The notes beneath the pieces were generated by a model. It was not told the DNA's origin. It made no database searches and worked only from the letters and a program-made list of their open reading frames with translations. The position numbers and the translations under genes were made by a program. Below, in pieces: positions 1 to 8,735 of a DNA stretch of 64,000 bases. Positions within the stretch are counted from its first letter, which is position 1; every line of letters starts with the position of its first letter. This DNA comes from Streptomyces sp. NBC_01241 (lineage in GTDB: Bacteria > Actinomycetota > Actinomycetes > Streptomycetales > Streptomycetaceae). The stretch is taken from NCBI RefSeq assembly GCF_041435435.1, contig NZ_CP108494.1, forward strand, positions 1,054,001 to 1,118,000, read 5' to 3'.

Positions 1-358
1 GCAGGCCGGCCAGCTTCATCTTGGAAATCTTGTCGAAGGCCGCGTTCGTGGGGGCGAAGAGGGTGACGTGCTTCGCGTCATTGAGCTTGGTGGTGAGTCC
101 GGCGTCCTTCAACGCGAGTGCCAGCTTGGTCAGTTTCGGGTTGTTGGCCGCTGCGGTGGCCACGCGTTCCTTGGCCATGCCCTTGGCACTGCCCTTGCCC
201 TCGTGCGGCAGCGAGGAACATCCCGGGCCGAACGGGCTCGGTGTGCTGGACGCCGTGTTGTCGGCGAACGCCTGCGGGGCGAACGCGCCGAGCGAGAGCG
301 GGAAGGCCACCACAGCGGTGATCGCTGCGGCACTCGTACGGATGCGATGTGAACTCAT
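1..358 (-). CDS. secreted fasciclin-domain protein (partial, C-terminus outside window)
   Basis: The leftward frame starts at ATG 358 behind an AGAGGAA ribosome binding site and leaves the window after 119 codons. Residues 1-32 form a Sec signal peptide with a probable cut after AFA. A short Pro/Ser linker follows. From about residue 67 the sequence looks like the start of a fasciclin (FAS1) domain: helices around ANNPKLTKL, then VTLFAPTNAAFDKI at about 98-111, which is the conserved H1-type box. FAS1 domains act in cell-surface adhesion; the role here is unknown. Most of the domain lies outside the window, so length and any C-terminal anchor cannot be judged. Confidence 0.85.
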   Translation of the reverse strand, partial: MSSHRIRTSAAAITAVVAFPLSLGAFAPQAFADNTASSTPSPFGPGCSSLPHEGKGSAKGMAKERVATAAANNPKLTKLALALKDAGLTTKLNDAKHVTLFAPTNAAFDKISKMKLAGL

Positions 359-574
359 GCGATTCCTCTTCCCTCTGGAAGGAGGTCCGTGAGGCGTCGA
401 TGGCGACCCTCGCAGGACGAAGAGCGTGTCCGGCCGCCGGGGGCCTGTGCACCGCTCCGACATGCCTCATGGACCACTGGATCAAGCCTAGACATCACCT
501 GGCGAAATGCGCACCCCGAGGGCATTTGGCTGGTTGCACCACTGGCCCACACCCGGTTTCTCGCCGGCCGTCCG

Positions 575-1504
575 CTACCCCTTGCTGGAGCCCAGGGTGA
601 GGCCCGCGATGAAGTGGCGCTGGAGCAGCAGGAAGACCACGAGCGTCGGCAGCGCGACGATCACGGAGCCCGCTGCGAGCAGGTTGTAGTCCGTGAAGAA
701 CTGCCCCCTGAGATTGTTCAGCGCCGAGGTGATGGGGAGCTTGTCGCCATCGGAGATGAAGACCAGTGCCCAGAGGAAGTCGTTGTACATCCAGGTGAAC
801 TGGAGCGTGCCGAGTGCGGCCAGGGCGGGACGGCAGAGCGGCAGGGTGATCCGCCGGTACTGGGTCCAGACACCCGCGCCGTCGACGATGGCGGCCTCCA
901 GGATCTCCTGCGGCAGGGTGCGCATGAAATTGGCCAGGACGAAGACGCAGAAACCGAGCTGGAAGCCGATCTGGACGACGATGACGGCCCAGTACGAGTC
1001 GAACATCGTCATCGAGTCGGACATCCAGTAGGGCAGCGGGATGCGGTTGAACACGACGTACAGGGGCGTGACGATCACCTGCTGCGGCAGCAGGTTCCCG
1101 GCGGTGAAGAGCATCAGCAGGACGAGCCCGCCACGCATCTTCAGCCGGGCCAGTGCGAAGGCCACGAACGAGGCGAGGAAGAGGGTGATGATCACCCCCG
1201 GGACGGCGATGATCATGGTGTTGACGAAGTACTTCGTCATGCCGGAATCGGAGAACGCCTGGCGGTAGTAGTCCAGGGAGAGGTGGCGCGGCAGCGAGAA
1301 GTAGCCGTGTGCGGAGGTCTCGTCGTACGGCCGCAGCGAGGCGTACACCGCGAGCAGCAGCGGGGCGAGGAAGGCGAGGGAGACCGCCATCAGGAAGGCG
1401 TGGACACCGATCCTGCCGGGGCGCACCCGGCGCCGGGCGGCCGGGGCCGGATGCGCCTGTGGCGCGGTGGGGCGGGCGGAGACGGGGGCGGCGTGGACGG
1501 TCAA
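575..1504 (-). CDS. carbohydrate ABC transporter permease, MalG-type (CUT1)
   Basis: A 309-residue inner-membrane permease with six predicted membrane segments. The cytoplasmic EAA loop lies at about residues 200-220 (EILEAAIVDGAG...ITLPLCRP), where the ATPase docks. The chosen start is TTG at 1502-1504, overlapping the TGA stop of the upstream permease gene, with GGGGAGAAG just ahead of it, so the two are translationally coupled. An in-frame GTG further in is possible. It is the third gene of a binding protein-permease-permease operon. No ATPase gene is present, as is usual in Streptomyces where one MsiK-type ATPase serves many sugar importers (family knowledge). Confidence 0.9.
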   Translation of the reverse strand: MTVHAAPVSARPTAPQAHPAPAARRRVRPGRIGVHAFLMAVSLAFLAPLLLAVYASLRPYDETSAHGYFSLPRHLSLDYYRQAFSDSGMTKYFVNTMIIAVPGVIITLFLASFVAFALARLKMRGGLVLLMLFTAGNLLPQQVIVTPLYVVFNRIPLPYWMSDSMTMFDSYWAVIVVQIGFQLGFCVFVLANFMRTLPQEILEAAIVDGAGVWTQYRRITLPLCRPALAALGTLQFTWMYNDFLWALVFISDGDKLPITSALNNLRGQFFTDYNLLAAGSVIVALPTLVVFLLLQRHFIAGLTLGSSKG

Positions 1505-2415
1505 CGGTTCTTCTCCCCTCGGAGCTCCTGGACGAGGTACGTCACGACGAATCCCAGGGAGACGGCCAGCAGGACGACGGCGATGGCGGAGCCGAAGCCG
1601 ATGCGGCTGGCCTCGCCGATGATGTTGTCGGTGACGAGCACCGAGAGCAGTTCGAGTCCGTTGCGGCCATGATTGACGGCGTACACGATGTCGAAGGCGC
1701 GCAGGGATTCGATGACGGTGATGACGCCGACGATGACGTTGACCGGCCGCAGCGTGGGGAAGACGATGCGGAAGAAGGTCTGCGCCTCGCCCGCCCCGTC
1801 GATCGCCGCGGCCTCCTTGAGCGAGGGGTCGACGGCCTTGAGCCCGGCGAGGTAGAGGATCATCACGTAGCCGGTGTGCCGCCAGGCCGCGGCCAGCAGG
1901 ACCATCCAGATGTTGAGGTCCGGATCACCGAGCCAGTCGGTCGGCGAACTCGTGTCCCCGATGACCGCGTTGAGGGCTCCCTGGTCGCGGGAGAAGATTA
2001 GTTGGGCGATGAAGCCGACCACCGCGAGCGACAGCACGACGGGCATGTAGAGCGTCGACTGGTAGAAGCGGCTGAAACGCACGCCCCTGTCGATGAGTAC
2101 GGCGAGGAGCAGCCCGAACGGTGCGGCGACGAGGCCGAGGAAGGCGAGCCAGAGCAGGTTGTGCCGGGCGGCGGGCCAGAACTGCGGGTAGTTGGTGAAG
2201 AGGTTCGCGTAGTTCTGCGTACCGACCCACTTGATGTCGCCGATGCCGTCCCAGCTGGTGAAGGAGAGCATGACGGAGGCAAGGGTGGGTCCCCATACGA
2301 TGGCGATGTCGAGCAGGACGGGTATGCCGAGCAGCACACCCAGTACGGCGAGGTCCCGGCGGGTGAACCGCCGCGAGACCCGCCGCCCGGTGCGCCGCGC
2401 CGAGATGAACGACAC
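1501..2415 (-). CDS. carbohydrate ABC transporter permease, MalF-type (CUT1)
   Basis: A 304-residue permease. The N-terminus is Arg-rich and cytoplasmic, followed by about six membrane segments starting at residue 22. The EAA motif is at about 199-220 (LKEAAAIDGAGEAQTFFRIV). I place the start at GTG 2413-2415, where the conserved permease N-terminus begins. The frame stays open much further upstream, but only as a shadow of the binding-protein gene. It lies 44 bases downstream of the binding-protein stop and overlaps the next permease start by a few bases. It is presumed to form a heterodimeric channel with that permease. Confidence 0.9.
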   Translation of the reverse strand: MSFISARRTGRRVSRRFTRRDLAVLGVLLGIPVLLDIAIVWGPTLASVMLSFTSWDGIGDIKWVGTQNYANLFTNYPQFWPAARHNLLWLAFLGLVAAPFGLLLAVLIDRGVRFSRFYQSTLYMPVVLSLAVVGFIAQLIFSRDQGALNAVIGDTSSPTDWLGDPDLNIWMVLLAAAWRHTGYVMILYLAGLKAVDPSLKEAAAIDGAGEAQTFFRIVFPTLRPVNVIVGVITVIESLRAFDIVYAVNHGRNGLELLSVLVTDNIIGEASRIGFGSAIAVVLLAVSLGFVVTYLVQELRGEKNR

Positions 2416-2459
2416 GGTCGGTACTCCAGGTTCCGTCGGATTGCGTCGGGGCGTCCGGG

Positions 2460-3806
2460 TCAGTCGGCGGCGAAGATGGTCTTCTTCTGCCGTTCGATGT
2501 CGTTGACCAGTCCGTCCACGTCGTTCGGGTTGCTGATGAACTTCTGGATCGCCGGGATCATGACCGTGGAGGAGAAGTCCGGCCGGGTGTCGCGGTCCAG
2601 GAACTGGGAGATCTGCTTCGCCCCGGAGACCAGATCCACGGCCTTCTTCTGGAGGGGTGAGTAGGCGGAGATGTCCGCCTGGTCGCTGACCGCGATGTTG
2701 TTCGGGTCGCTCTTCAAGTAGATGTCCTCGGCCTTCCCGGTGGCCAGCCACTTCAACAGGTCCTTGGCGCTCTCCAGGGTCTTCTTGTTCTTGAGGTTCT
2801 TCGACTTCTTCGCCAGCAGGAATCCGTCGATGGGTGCCTCGACCGCGTCCTGTCCGTGCTCCGGGTTGATGACGGGGAAGGGGAAGAAGTCGATGTCGCT
2901 CTGTTCGTCCTTCGGGAACTGGGCTCCGGGGTGCGGCAGACCGAACACGGCCATGCCGGCTTCCCTCTTCTGGAGGCTGTTGGCGGCCTCCTGCCAGGTA
3001 CGGCCGTTGGCGCCCTGCTGGCAGTACGGGAGCAGCCGGCGCCAGGTGTCGAAGACCTCCCTGACCCGCTTGTCGGTCCAGGCGACTTCCCCCGCCATCA
3101 GGCTCTTGTGGAACTCGTAGCCGTTGGTCCGCATGTCGATGTAGTCGAAGGTGCCCATGGCGGGCCAGCCGTCCTTGTCGCAGAAGGCGATGGGGTCGAG
3201 CTTGTCCTTCTGCATCTGCTTGGCGAGAGCCACGTACTCGTCGAGAGTTTTCGGAGCCTGATAGCCACGGTCGGCGAACAGGCTCTTCCGGTGGAATACG
3301 GCCCATGGATAGTAGTAGTACGGCGTGAGGTACTGCTTGCCGTCCGCTCCGGTGGACTGGGCTTTCAGTGCGGCCGAGAAGCCCTTGTAGTCCTGCCAGT
3401 TGTCGCTGATTTCGTGCAGCAGGCCCTTCTTGGCGAAGAACTGCATGCGGTTGCCCGCGAACCACATGAAGACGTCGTCCGGCTTGCCCTGCAGATACCG
3501 GTTGATGTTCTCCTGAAAGGTGTTGTGGTCGACCGTGTTGACCTTCACCTTCCGCCCGTCCGACTGCGCCTCGTACGCCGCGAAAGCTTCCGCGAATGCC
3601 TTCTTCGGAATGGGGTCGGACGAATTCGAGCCCATGGTGATCGTTTTCCCGTCGCCACCGGGGCCGCTGCCGCAGGCGGTGAGCAACGCCGGCAGGGTCA
3701 CGGCTCCCGCACCAACTGCCGCACCGCGCAACAGACTTCGCCGGGACATCCGATGTCCTGCGACGCTGCCCGGTACACCTGACCTGCCGTAATCAGACTG
3801 CGTCAT
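2460..3806 (-). CDS. extracellular sugar-binding lipoprotein of ABC transporter (Tat-type signal)
   Basis: A 448-residue solute-binding protein of the CUT1 type. The signal contains twin arginines at 22-23 (RRSLLRG) and ends in the lipobox LTAC with Cys45, so it is probably exported by Tat and lipidated. Residue 20 is an alternative ATG, but ATG 3806 has GGAGGAGT ahead of it. The rest matches bacterial sugar-binding lobes, including a stretch around NRMQFFAKKGLLHEISDNW. It heads the permease operon and is divergent from the alpha-galactosidase across a 210-base spacer with two palindromes. This suggests uptake of galactosides or their breakdown products; the substrate is inferred from the neighbour only. 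Confidence 0.9.
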   Translation of the reverse strand: MTQSDYGRSGVPGSVAGHRMSRRSLLRGAAVGAGAVTLPALLTACGSGPGGDGKTITMGSNSSDPIPKKAFAEAFAAYEAQSDGRKVKVNTVDHNTFQENINRYLQGKPDDVFMWFAGNRMQFFAKKGLLHEISDNWQDYKGFSAALKAQSTGADGKQYLTPYYYYPWAVFHRKSLFADRGYQAPKTLDEYVALAKQMQKDKLDPIAFCDKDGWPAMGTFDYIDMRTNGYEFHKSLMAGEVAWTDKRVREVFDTWRRLLPYCQQGANGRTWQEAANSLQKREAGMAVFGLPHPGAQFPKDEQSDIDFFPFPVINPEHGQDAVEAPIDGFLLAKKSKNLKNKKTLESAKDLLKWLATGKAEDIYLKSDPNNIAVSDQADISAYSPLQKKAVDLVSGAKQISQFLDRDTRPDFSSTVMIPAIQKFISNPNDVDGLVNDIERQKKTIFAAD

Positions 3807-3862
3807 GCCCGACTCCTCCGGAGATGCAACCCAACACAACCGAACGTGCGATTGGATCTCAC

Positions 3863-3895
3863 CCCCAAGTTGGGGCGCCGTCAAGGGTTTTGACG
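3863..3895. promoter_or_regulatory. two inverted repeats between transporter and alpha-galactosidase genes
   Basis: The 210-base divergent spacer holds CCCCAAGTTGGGG at 3863-3875 (six-base arms around one G) and CGTCAA-N5-TTGACG at 3879-3895. They sit between two genes likely to be co-induced and are plausible binding sites for the LacI-type regulator at 7312-8340 or another local repressor. Neither matches the palindrome beside that regulator, so the assignment is weak. Confidence 0.4.
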
Positions 3896-4016
3896 AGATA
3901 TCGGAGAAGCCGCAGCCCACCTCTTCCAACAGACTTCAACACGGCCTAACGTAATCGCACGCCTTGGCGTGCACATGCCGTCATCCGATCACGGACGAGT
4001 ATGGAGGAACGTAACG

Positions 4017-6053
4017 ATGCGTCATCTTCCAACCCGTACAACCCGAACCGACCGACGCGGACTCATCGGAGCGCTGCTGGCCGGACTGCTCTGCGCCGCG
4101 GGCGCCACCGGGCCCGCCGTCGCGGACTCACCCGCTCCGGCCCCCGCTCCGGCGCCACGGGCCGGTAACAGTCTTGCGCTCACCCCTCCGATGGGGTTCA
4201 ACAATTGGAACTCGACCCACTGCCGCGCCGAGTTCAACGAGTCGATGGTCAAGGGAATCGCCGACATCTTCGTCGAGAAGGGCCTCAAGGACGCCGGCTA
4301 CGAGTACGTCAATCTCGACGACTGCTGGGCGAAGCCGCAGCGCAATGCGGACGGAAAGCTGGAGGCCGATCCGCAGCGCTTCCCGAACGGCATCAAGGCC
4401 GTCGCCGACTACGTCCACTCCAAGGGCCTGAAAATCGGCATCTACACCAGCGCCGGCACCAAGACCTGCGACAGCGTGGGCCTTCCGGGGGCGCTCGGCC
4501 ATGAGTACAGCGATGCGCGGCAGTTCGCGGACTGGGGAGTCGACTACCTCAAGTACGACAACTGCAACAACCAGGGCGTCGACGCGAAACAGCGCTACAC
4601 GACGATGCGGGACGCGCTCGCGGCGACCGGCCGCCCCATCGTCTACAGCATCTGCGAATGGGGCCAGAACAAGCCCTGGGAATGGGCCGGCGAGCTCGGC
4701 AACCTCTGGCGCACGACGGGCGACATCAACGACAGCTGGGGCAGCATGCTGTCGATCATGAAGCAGAACCTTCCCCTCGCGGCCGCCGCGGGCCCCGGGC
4801 ACTGGAACGACCCGGACATGCTGGAGGTCGGCAACGGCGGCATGACGGACACCGAGTACCGTACCCACTTCTCCATGTGGTCCGTGATGGCGGCGCCGCT
4901 GCTCATCGGTTCCGATCTGCGCACGGCGAGCCCGGAAACCTTCGAGATCCTCTCCAACCACGAGGTCATCGCGGTCGATCAGGATCCGCTGGGCAAGCAG
5001 GGCGTCGTGGTCTCCTCCAATGGCGGGCGCTGGGTCGTCGCCAAGGAGATGAAGGACGGCAGCCGGGTCGTGGCGCTCTTCAACGAGACCGGGTACGCGC
5101 AGCGCATCTCGACGACCGCGAAGGAGGCGGGTCTGCCGGAGGCCGACGCGTACACGATGCGCGACCTGTGGCAGCACACGACGTACAACACGGCGGGCGG
5201 CATCTCCGCGACCGTGCCGGCGCACGGCACGGTACTGCTGCGCACAGCCGCCGACAGCAAGTGGGCCGCCAACCCGCCGGCCGTGGAACTCGGTCTGAAC
5301 GGCAGCCCGTTCGTGGAGGCCGGCCGCGACGCGTCGCTGACGACGTCGGTCACCGATCTGGGCCGTACGCCTGCCAAGAACGTCTCCACGGCGCTCACCG
5401 GCCCGTCGGGCTGGCAGATCAAGGCCCTGTCGCCGACCGGCACCGGCGTCGTGCCCACCGGCCGTGCGCTGACCACACGCTGGCAGGTGACGCCTCCCGC
5501 GGGCACAGCCACCGGTACGTACGATCTGAAGCTCAGCGCCGAGTACCGGTCTCCGACCGGGACGCGCGTGCAGACCTCGGTGCCGTTCCAGGCGCGTGTG
5601 GTGGTGGCGCCCCCGGCGGGCAGCAGCTACCTGAGCGATCTGCCGCAGCTCTCCGCGTCCAACGGCTGGGGCCTGGTCGAACAGGACACCAGCAACGGTG
5701 AGAGCCAGGCGGGGGACGGCAATCCGATCACCATCGGCGGCACGGTCTTCGCCAAGGGGCTCGGTGTGCATGCCGACAGCGCCGTCGAGTACTACACCGG
5801 CGGGGCGTGCGGCGCCGTGACGGCCCAGGTCGGGGTCGACGACGAGACGGGGACCAAGGGCACGGTCGTCTTCGAGGTCTGGGCCGACGGTACGAAGGTG
5901 GCGTCCACCGGCGTACTGACCAATGCGATGTCCGCGCAGCCGCTCTCGGCGGATGTGAGCGGCGCGCAGATGGTCCGTCTGGTGGTCACCGACGGCGGGG
6001 ACGGCATCGATTTCGACCACGCGGACTGGGCGGACCTGCGGATCTCCTGCTGA
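4017..6053 (+). CDS. secreted alpha-galactosidase, GH27, with NEW3-like and NPCBM domains
   Basis: A 678-residue secreted enzyme that hydrolyses terminal alpha-galactosides. The start is ATG 4017 behind GGAGG at about 4003; an upstream in-frame ATG has no such site. The signal peptide covers about 1-37 and a Pro/Ala linker follows. The GH27 barrel starts at LALTPPMGFNNWNS (about 53-66). The nucleophile is Asp181 in KYDNC and the acid/base is Asp236 in WRTTGDINDSW, both by analogy with human alpha-galactosidase A. A beta-sandwich, then a NEW3-type domain (about 425-535), then an NPCBM domain (about 540-678, with GLGVHADSAVEY and DFDHADWADLRI) complete it. NPCBM domains bind galactose-containing glycans in related enzymes. 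It is divergent from the importer. Confidence 0.94.
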   Translation: MRHLPTRTTRTDRRGLIGALLAGLLCAAGATGPAVADSPAPAPAPAPRAGNSLALTPPMGFNNWNSTHCRAEFNESMVKGIADIFVEKGLKDAGYEYVNLDDCWAKPQRNADGKLEADPQRFPNGIKAVADYVHSKGLKIGIYTSAGTKTCDSVGLPGALGHEYSDARQFADWGVDYLKYDNCNNQGVDAKQRYTTMRDALAATGRPIVYSICEWGQNKPWEWAGELGNLWRTTGDINDSWGSMLSIMKQNLPLAAAAGPGHWNDPDMLEVGNGGMTDTEYRTHFSMWSVMAAPLLIGSDLRTASPETFEILSNHEVIAVDQDPLGKQGVVVSSNGGRWVVAKEMKDGSRVVALFNETGYAQRISTTAKEAGLPEADAYTMRDLWQHTTYNTAGGISATVPAHGTVLLRTAADSKWAANPPAVELGLNGSPFVEAGRDASLTTSVTDLGRTPAKNVSTALTGPSGWQIKALSPTGTGVVPTGRALTTRWQVTPPAGTATGTYDLKLSAEYRSPTGTRVQTSVPFQARVVVAPPAGSSYLSDLPQLSASNGWGLVEQDTSNGESQAGDGNPITIGGTVFAKGLGVHADSAVEYYTGGACGAVTAQVGVDDETGTKGTVVFEVWADGTKVASTGVLTNAMSAQPLSADVSGAQMVRLVVTDGGDGIDFDHADWADLRISC

Positions 6054-6120
6054 CGGAAGCGTCTGGCCGGACGACCGACGCGGCGTCGCGGTCGCGGCCC
6101 CATCGCGTCTTCGGACGTCG

Positions 6121-6153
6121 GACGGCCCCCGGGACCGAGTCCCGGGGGCCGTC
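6121..6153. terminator. bidirectional hairpin terminator
   Basis: A perfect 14-bp stem (GACGGCCCCCGGGA with its complement) and a 5-base loop lie between the convergent alpha-galactosidase and ROK kinase genes. There is no T-run, as is common in Streptomyces. Confidence 0.8.
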
Positions 6154-6173
6154 CGGCGCTTCTCGCCGCGCGG

Positions 6174-7130
6174 TCAGGCGCGAACAGCCGCGGCCCCGCC
6201 CGGCCCCACCCGCGCCGCCGCGGCCGCCGCGCCCACCAGCCCCGCGTCGGTGCCCATCACCGCCGGGGCCACCGTGAGGTGCTGGACGAAGGAGAGCGTG
6301 GCGTACCGGCGCAGGGCACGGCGCAGTGGAGCGAACAGGATGTCGCCCGCGCCGGCGACTCCCCCGCCGATCACCGCGATGTCGATCTCGACGAGCGTGG
6401 CCGTGGCGGCGATCCCGGCAGCCAGCGCCTGCGCGGCACGCTCGAACGAGGCGATGGCGATACGGTCCCCGGCCCGCGCGGCGGCGGCCACGGCAGCGGC
6501 CGAGGCGTCGCCGTCCGGTCCGGGCCGCCAGCCGGTCTCCAGCGCCCGGCGGGCGATGTTCGGTCCGCTGGCGATGCGTTCGACGCAGCCGCGCGAACCG
6601 CACGGGCACGGGTCGCCGTCCAGATCCACGCTGATGTGGCCGATGTGCCCGGCGTTGCCCGTGGGGCCGGGGTGCAGCTTTCCGCCGAGGACGAGTCCGC
6701 CGCCCACACCGGTCGAAACGACCATGCACAGCGCGTTGTCGTAGCCGCGGGCCGCGCCCAGCCAGTGCTCGGCCGCCGTCATCGCGACGCCGTCGCCGAC
6801 GAGTTCGACGGGCAGTCCGCCGACCGCCTTGCCGACGCGCTCCACCAGCGGGAAGTCGCGCCAGGCGGGGACGTTGACGGGGCTGACCGTGCCGGACGCG
6901 GCGTCCACCGGGCCCGCGCTGCCGATGCCGACAGCCGTCGCCCGTCCCCACAGCGGTGAGCCGGACAGCTCGGCCAGGACCTCCGTCACGGCCCCCATCA
7001 CCGTCTCGGCGCTCTCCCGGGCGGGCGTCGGCCGCTGCGCCCGTACGAGAAGCGCGCCGCCGCCGTCCACCAGCGCGGCGGCGATCTTGGTTCCGCCGAT
7101 GTCCAGCGCGGCGACGAGGTCGGTATGCAT
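6174..7130 (-). CDS. ROK-family sugar kinase (glucokinase-like)
   Basis: A 318-residue cytoplasmic kinase. ALDIGGTKIAAAL (about 8-20) is the ATP phosphate-binding loop, Asp113 in VGDGVAMTAAEH fits the catalytic base position, GNAGHIGH is at about 158-165, and CPCGSRGCVE at 175-184 is the ROK zinc motif. No N-terminal helix-turn-helix is present, so it is a kinase rather than a NagC-type repressor. The start is ATG 7130 behind CGGAG. It probably phosphorylates a hexose released by the neighbouring glycosidase, but ROK kinases differ in substrate and the sequence does not settle which. It is divergent from the LacI regulator. Confidence 0.9.
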   Translation of the reverse strand: MHTDLVAALDIGGTKIAAALVDGGGALLVRAQRPTPARESAETVMGAVTEVLAELSGSPLWGRATAVGIGSAGPVDAASGTVSPVNVPAWRDFPLVERVGKAVGGLPVELVGDGVAMTAAEHWLGAARGYDNALCMVVSTGVGGGLVLGGKLHPGPTGNAGHIGHISVDLDGDPCPCGSRGCVERIASGPNIARRALETGWRPGPDGDASAAAVAAAARAGDRIAIASFERAAQALAAGIAATATLVEIDIAVIGGGVAGAGDILFAPLRRALRRYATLSFVQHLTVAPAVMGTDAGLVGAAAAAARVGPGGAAAVRA

Positions 7131-7204
7131 CGGTGTGGCTCCGTGATGAGTCGGGTACGGGACCTGCGGCTTCAGTAGGCAGTCTGCCCAGTCTCCATTC
7201 AGCT

Positions 7205-7216
7205 GACAACGTTGTC
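7205..7216. promoter_or_regulatory. LacI-type operator candidate GACAACGTTGTC
   Basis: A perfect 12-base palindrome with a central CG lies between the ROK kinase start (7130, leftward) and the LacI regulator start (7312, rightward). The flanks extend the symmetry imperfectly. The central CpG and AACGTT core are typical of LacI-family operators, so autoregulation plus control of the kinase is likely. Confidence 0.65.
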
Positions 7217-7311
7217 CAGGGCCTATGCTCGACGCCACAGCCTCCGGCCTCTCCGCAGCACCGTTCGCGGGCCCGCCGGACCACCCGCAGCCGACGACAG
7301 GACAGCGCACC

Positions 7312-8340
7312 GTGGCCGAGACCGCCCGTCACTCCGAGACCCGTTACGGCAACCGGCCGACCATGAAGGATGTGGCCGCTCGCGCCGGAGTGGGCCTCAA
7401 GACGGTCTCCCGTGTGGTCAACAGCGAGCCGGGGGTCACGCCGGACACCGAACGCCGGGTCCAGGAGGCCATCGAGGCGCTCGGCTTCCGCCGCAACGAC
7501 AGCGCGCGCGTGCTGCGCAAGGGCCGCACCGCCTCCATCGGGCTCGTCCTGGAGGATCTCGCCGACCCGTTCTACGGGCCCCTGAGCCGCGCGGTGGAGG
7601 AGGTCGCCCGGGCGCACGGCGCCCTGCTCATCAACGGGTCGAGTGCCGAGGACCCGGAGCGTGAGCAGGAGCTGGTCCTGGCCCTGTGCGCGCGCCGGGT
7701 GGACGGTCTCATCGTGATCCCGGCCGGCGACGACCACCGCTATCTGGAGCCGGAGATAAGGGCGGGCGTCGCCACCGTCTTCGTGGACCGCCCGGCGGGC
7801 CGGATCGACGCCGACATGGTTCTCTCCGACAGCTTCGGCGGCGCCCGCGAGGGCGTCGCGCATCTGATCGCGCACGGCCACCGCCGGATCGGCTTCATCG
7901 GCGACCAGCCGCGCATCCACACCGCCACCGAGCGGCTGCGCGGCTACCACGCGGCCATGGCGGACGCCGGGACGGCGGTGAAGGACTCCTGGGTCTCCCT
8001 CGGCTCGACGGCCCCGGACCGGGTCCGGGCCGCGGCCGAGGAGATGCTGTCCGGCCCCGAGCCCGTCACCGCACTGTTCGCGGGCAACAACCGGGTGACG
8101 GTGACGGCGGTACGCGTCCTCGCGGAGCAGGAACGACGGATCGCCCTGGTCGGCTTCGACGACATCGAGCTGGCCGACCTGCTCGGCATCACCGTCATCT
8201 CCCAGGACGCCGCGGCCGTGGGCCGGACGGCGGCCGAGCACCTCTTCCGCCGGCTGGACGGCGCGGACGACGCGCCGGCGCGGGTGGAACTGCCGACGTC
8301 ACTCATCGCCCGCGGCTCCGGCGAACTGCCGCCGGCCTGA
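7312..8340 (+). CDS. LacI-family transcriptional regulator
   Basis: A 342-residue repressor. The helix-turn-helix covers about 17-40 (TMKDVAARAGVGLKTVSRVVN), with the hinge after it and a periplasmic-binding-protein-like effector domain from about 63 on (ASIGLVLEDLADPFYG). I chose GTG 7312 because conserved sequence begins shortly after it and AGGACAG lies upstream. The frame is also open from 7225. The effector is probably a sugar tied to the galactosidase, transporter and kinase of this locus. Confidence 0.9.
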   Translation: MAETARHSETRYGNRPTMKDVAARAGVGLKTVSRVVNSEPGVTPDTERRVQEAIEALGFRRNDSARVLRKGRTASIGLVLEDLADPFYGPLSRAVEEVARAHGALLINGSSAEDPEREQELVLALCARRVDGLIVIPAGDDHRYLEPEIRAGVATVFVDRPAGRIDADMVLSDSFGGAREGVAHLIAHGHRRIGFIGDQPRIHTATERLRGYHAAMADAGTAVKDSWVSLGSTAPDRVRAAAEEMLSGPEPVTALFAGNNRVTVTAVRVLAEQERRIALVGFDDIELADLLGITVISQDAAAVGRTAAEHLFRRLDGADDAPARVELPTSLIARGSGELPPA

Positions 8341-8349
8341 GCCGGGGGG

Positions 8350-8690
8350 TCGACGGACTGGACCCGTGCCCGGCGCGCCCGCACGGTCACGTCCAGGGCA
8401 TCGGCGGCGGTCAGGATCGGTCCGGGGCGGGTGCCGACGAAACCGTGCGGCAGCAGGGCGGACGCGATATGAAGGGCGTATGCGGCCTCCGGCCTGGTGC
8501 CCGCAGCATCGAGCACACCTTCGTCGACCATGGCCCGGGCCCCGGTGTCGCCTTCCTCGCCGGGCTGAAACATGAACACCACGGTTCCGGCCAGTGTGTC
8601 GCGCCGCTCGCAGAGCAGCCGTACGGCGCCGACCAGTCCGGCGGTGTGCAGGTCATGGCCGCAGGCGTGCATCATGCCGGGGAGCTCTGC
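8350..8690 (-). pseudogene. M20 amidohydrolase fragment
   Basis: The leftward reading gives an internal piece of an M20-family amidohydrolase (hippurate hydrolase/IAA-amino-acid hydrolase type): MMHACGHDLHTAGLVGAV with the metal-binding His/Asp motif, then VVFMFQPGEEGDTGA with the catalytic Glu pair. It is cut off on both sides. Sequence downstream runs into the LacI gene end and sequence upstream is unrelated. About 110 residues remain of a normal ~400, so it is a deletion remnant. It fills the 395 bases between the LacI and alpha/beta hydrolase genes. Confidence 0.8.
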
Positions 8691-8735
8691 ATAAACCGCT
8701 TGCCGTCTCTGTCGTACGGTCATAAGGATTACGTC

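Noticed and set aside
389..1672. Long rightward open frame across the MalG/MalF-type permease genes
   Set aside because: It is antisense to two clear permeases, has no family similarity and shows the Arg/Gly/His bias of a high-GC shadow frame.
4128..6020. 630-codon leftward frame antisense to the alpha-galactosidase gene
   Set aside because: No recognisable domain; the rightward frame has a complete GH27/NPCBM enzyme. Typical GC3-driven antisense frame.
5986..8241. Very long leftward frame spanning the ROK and LacI genes
   Set aside because: It crosses two well supported genes on opposite strands in the wrong frame.
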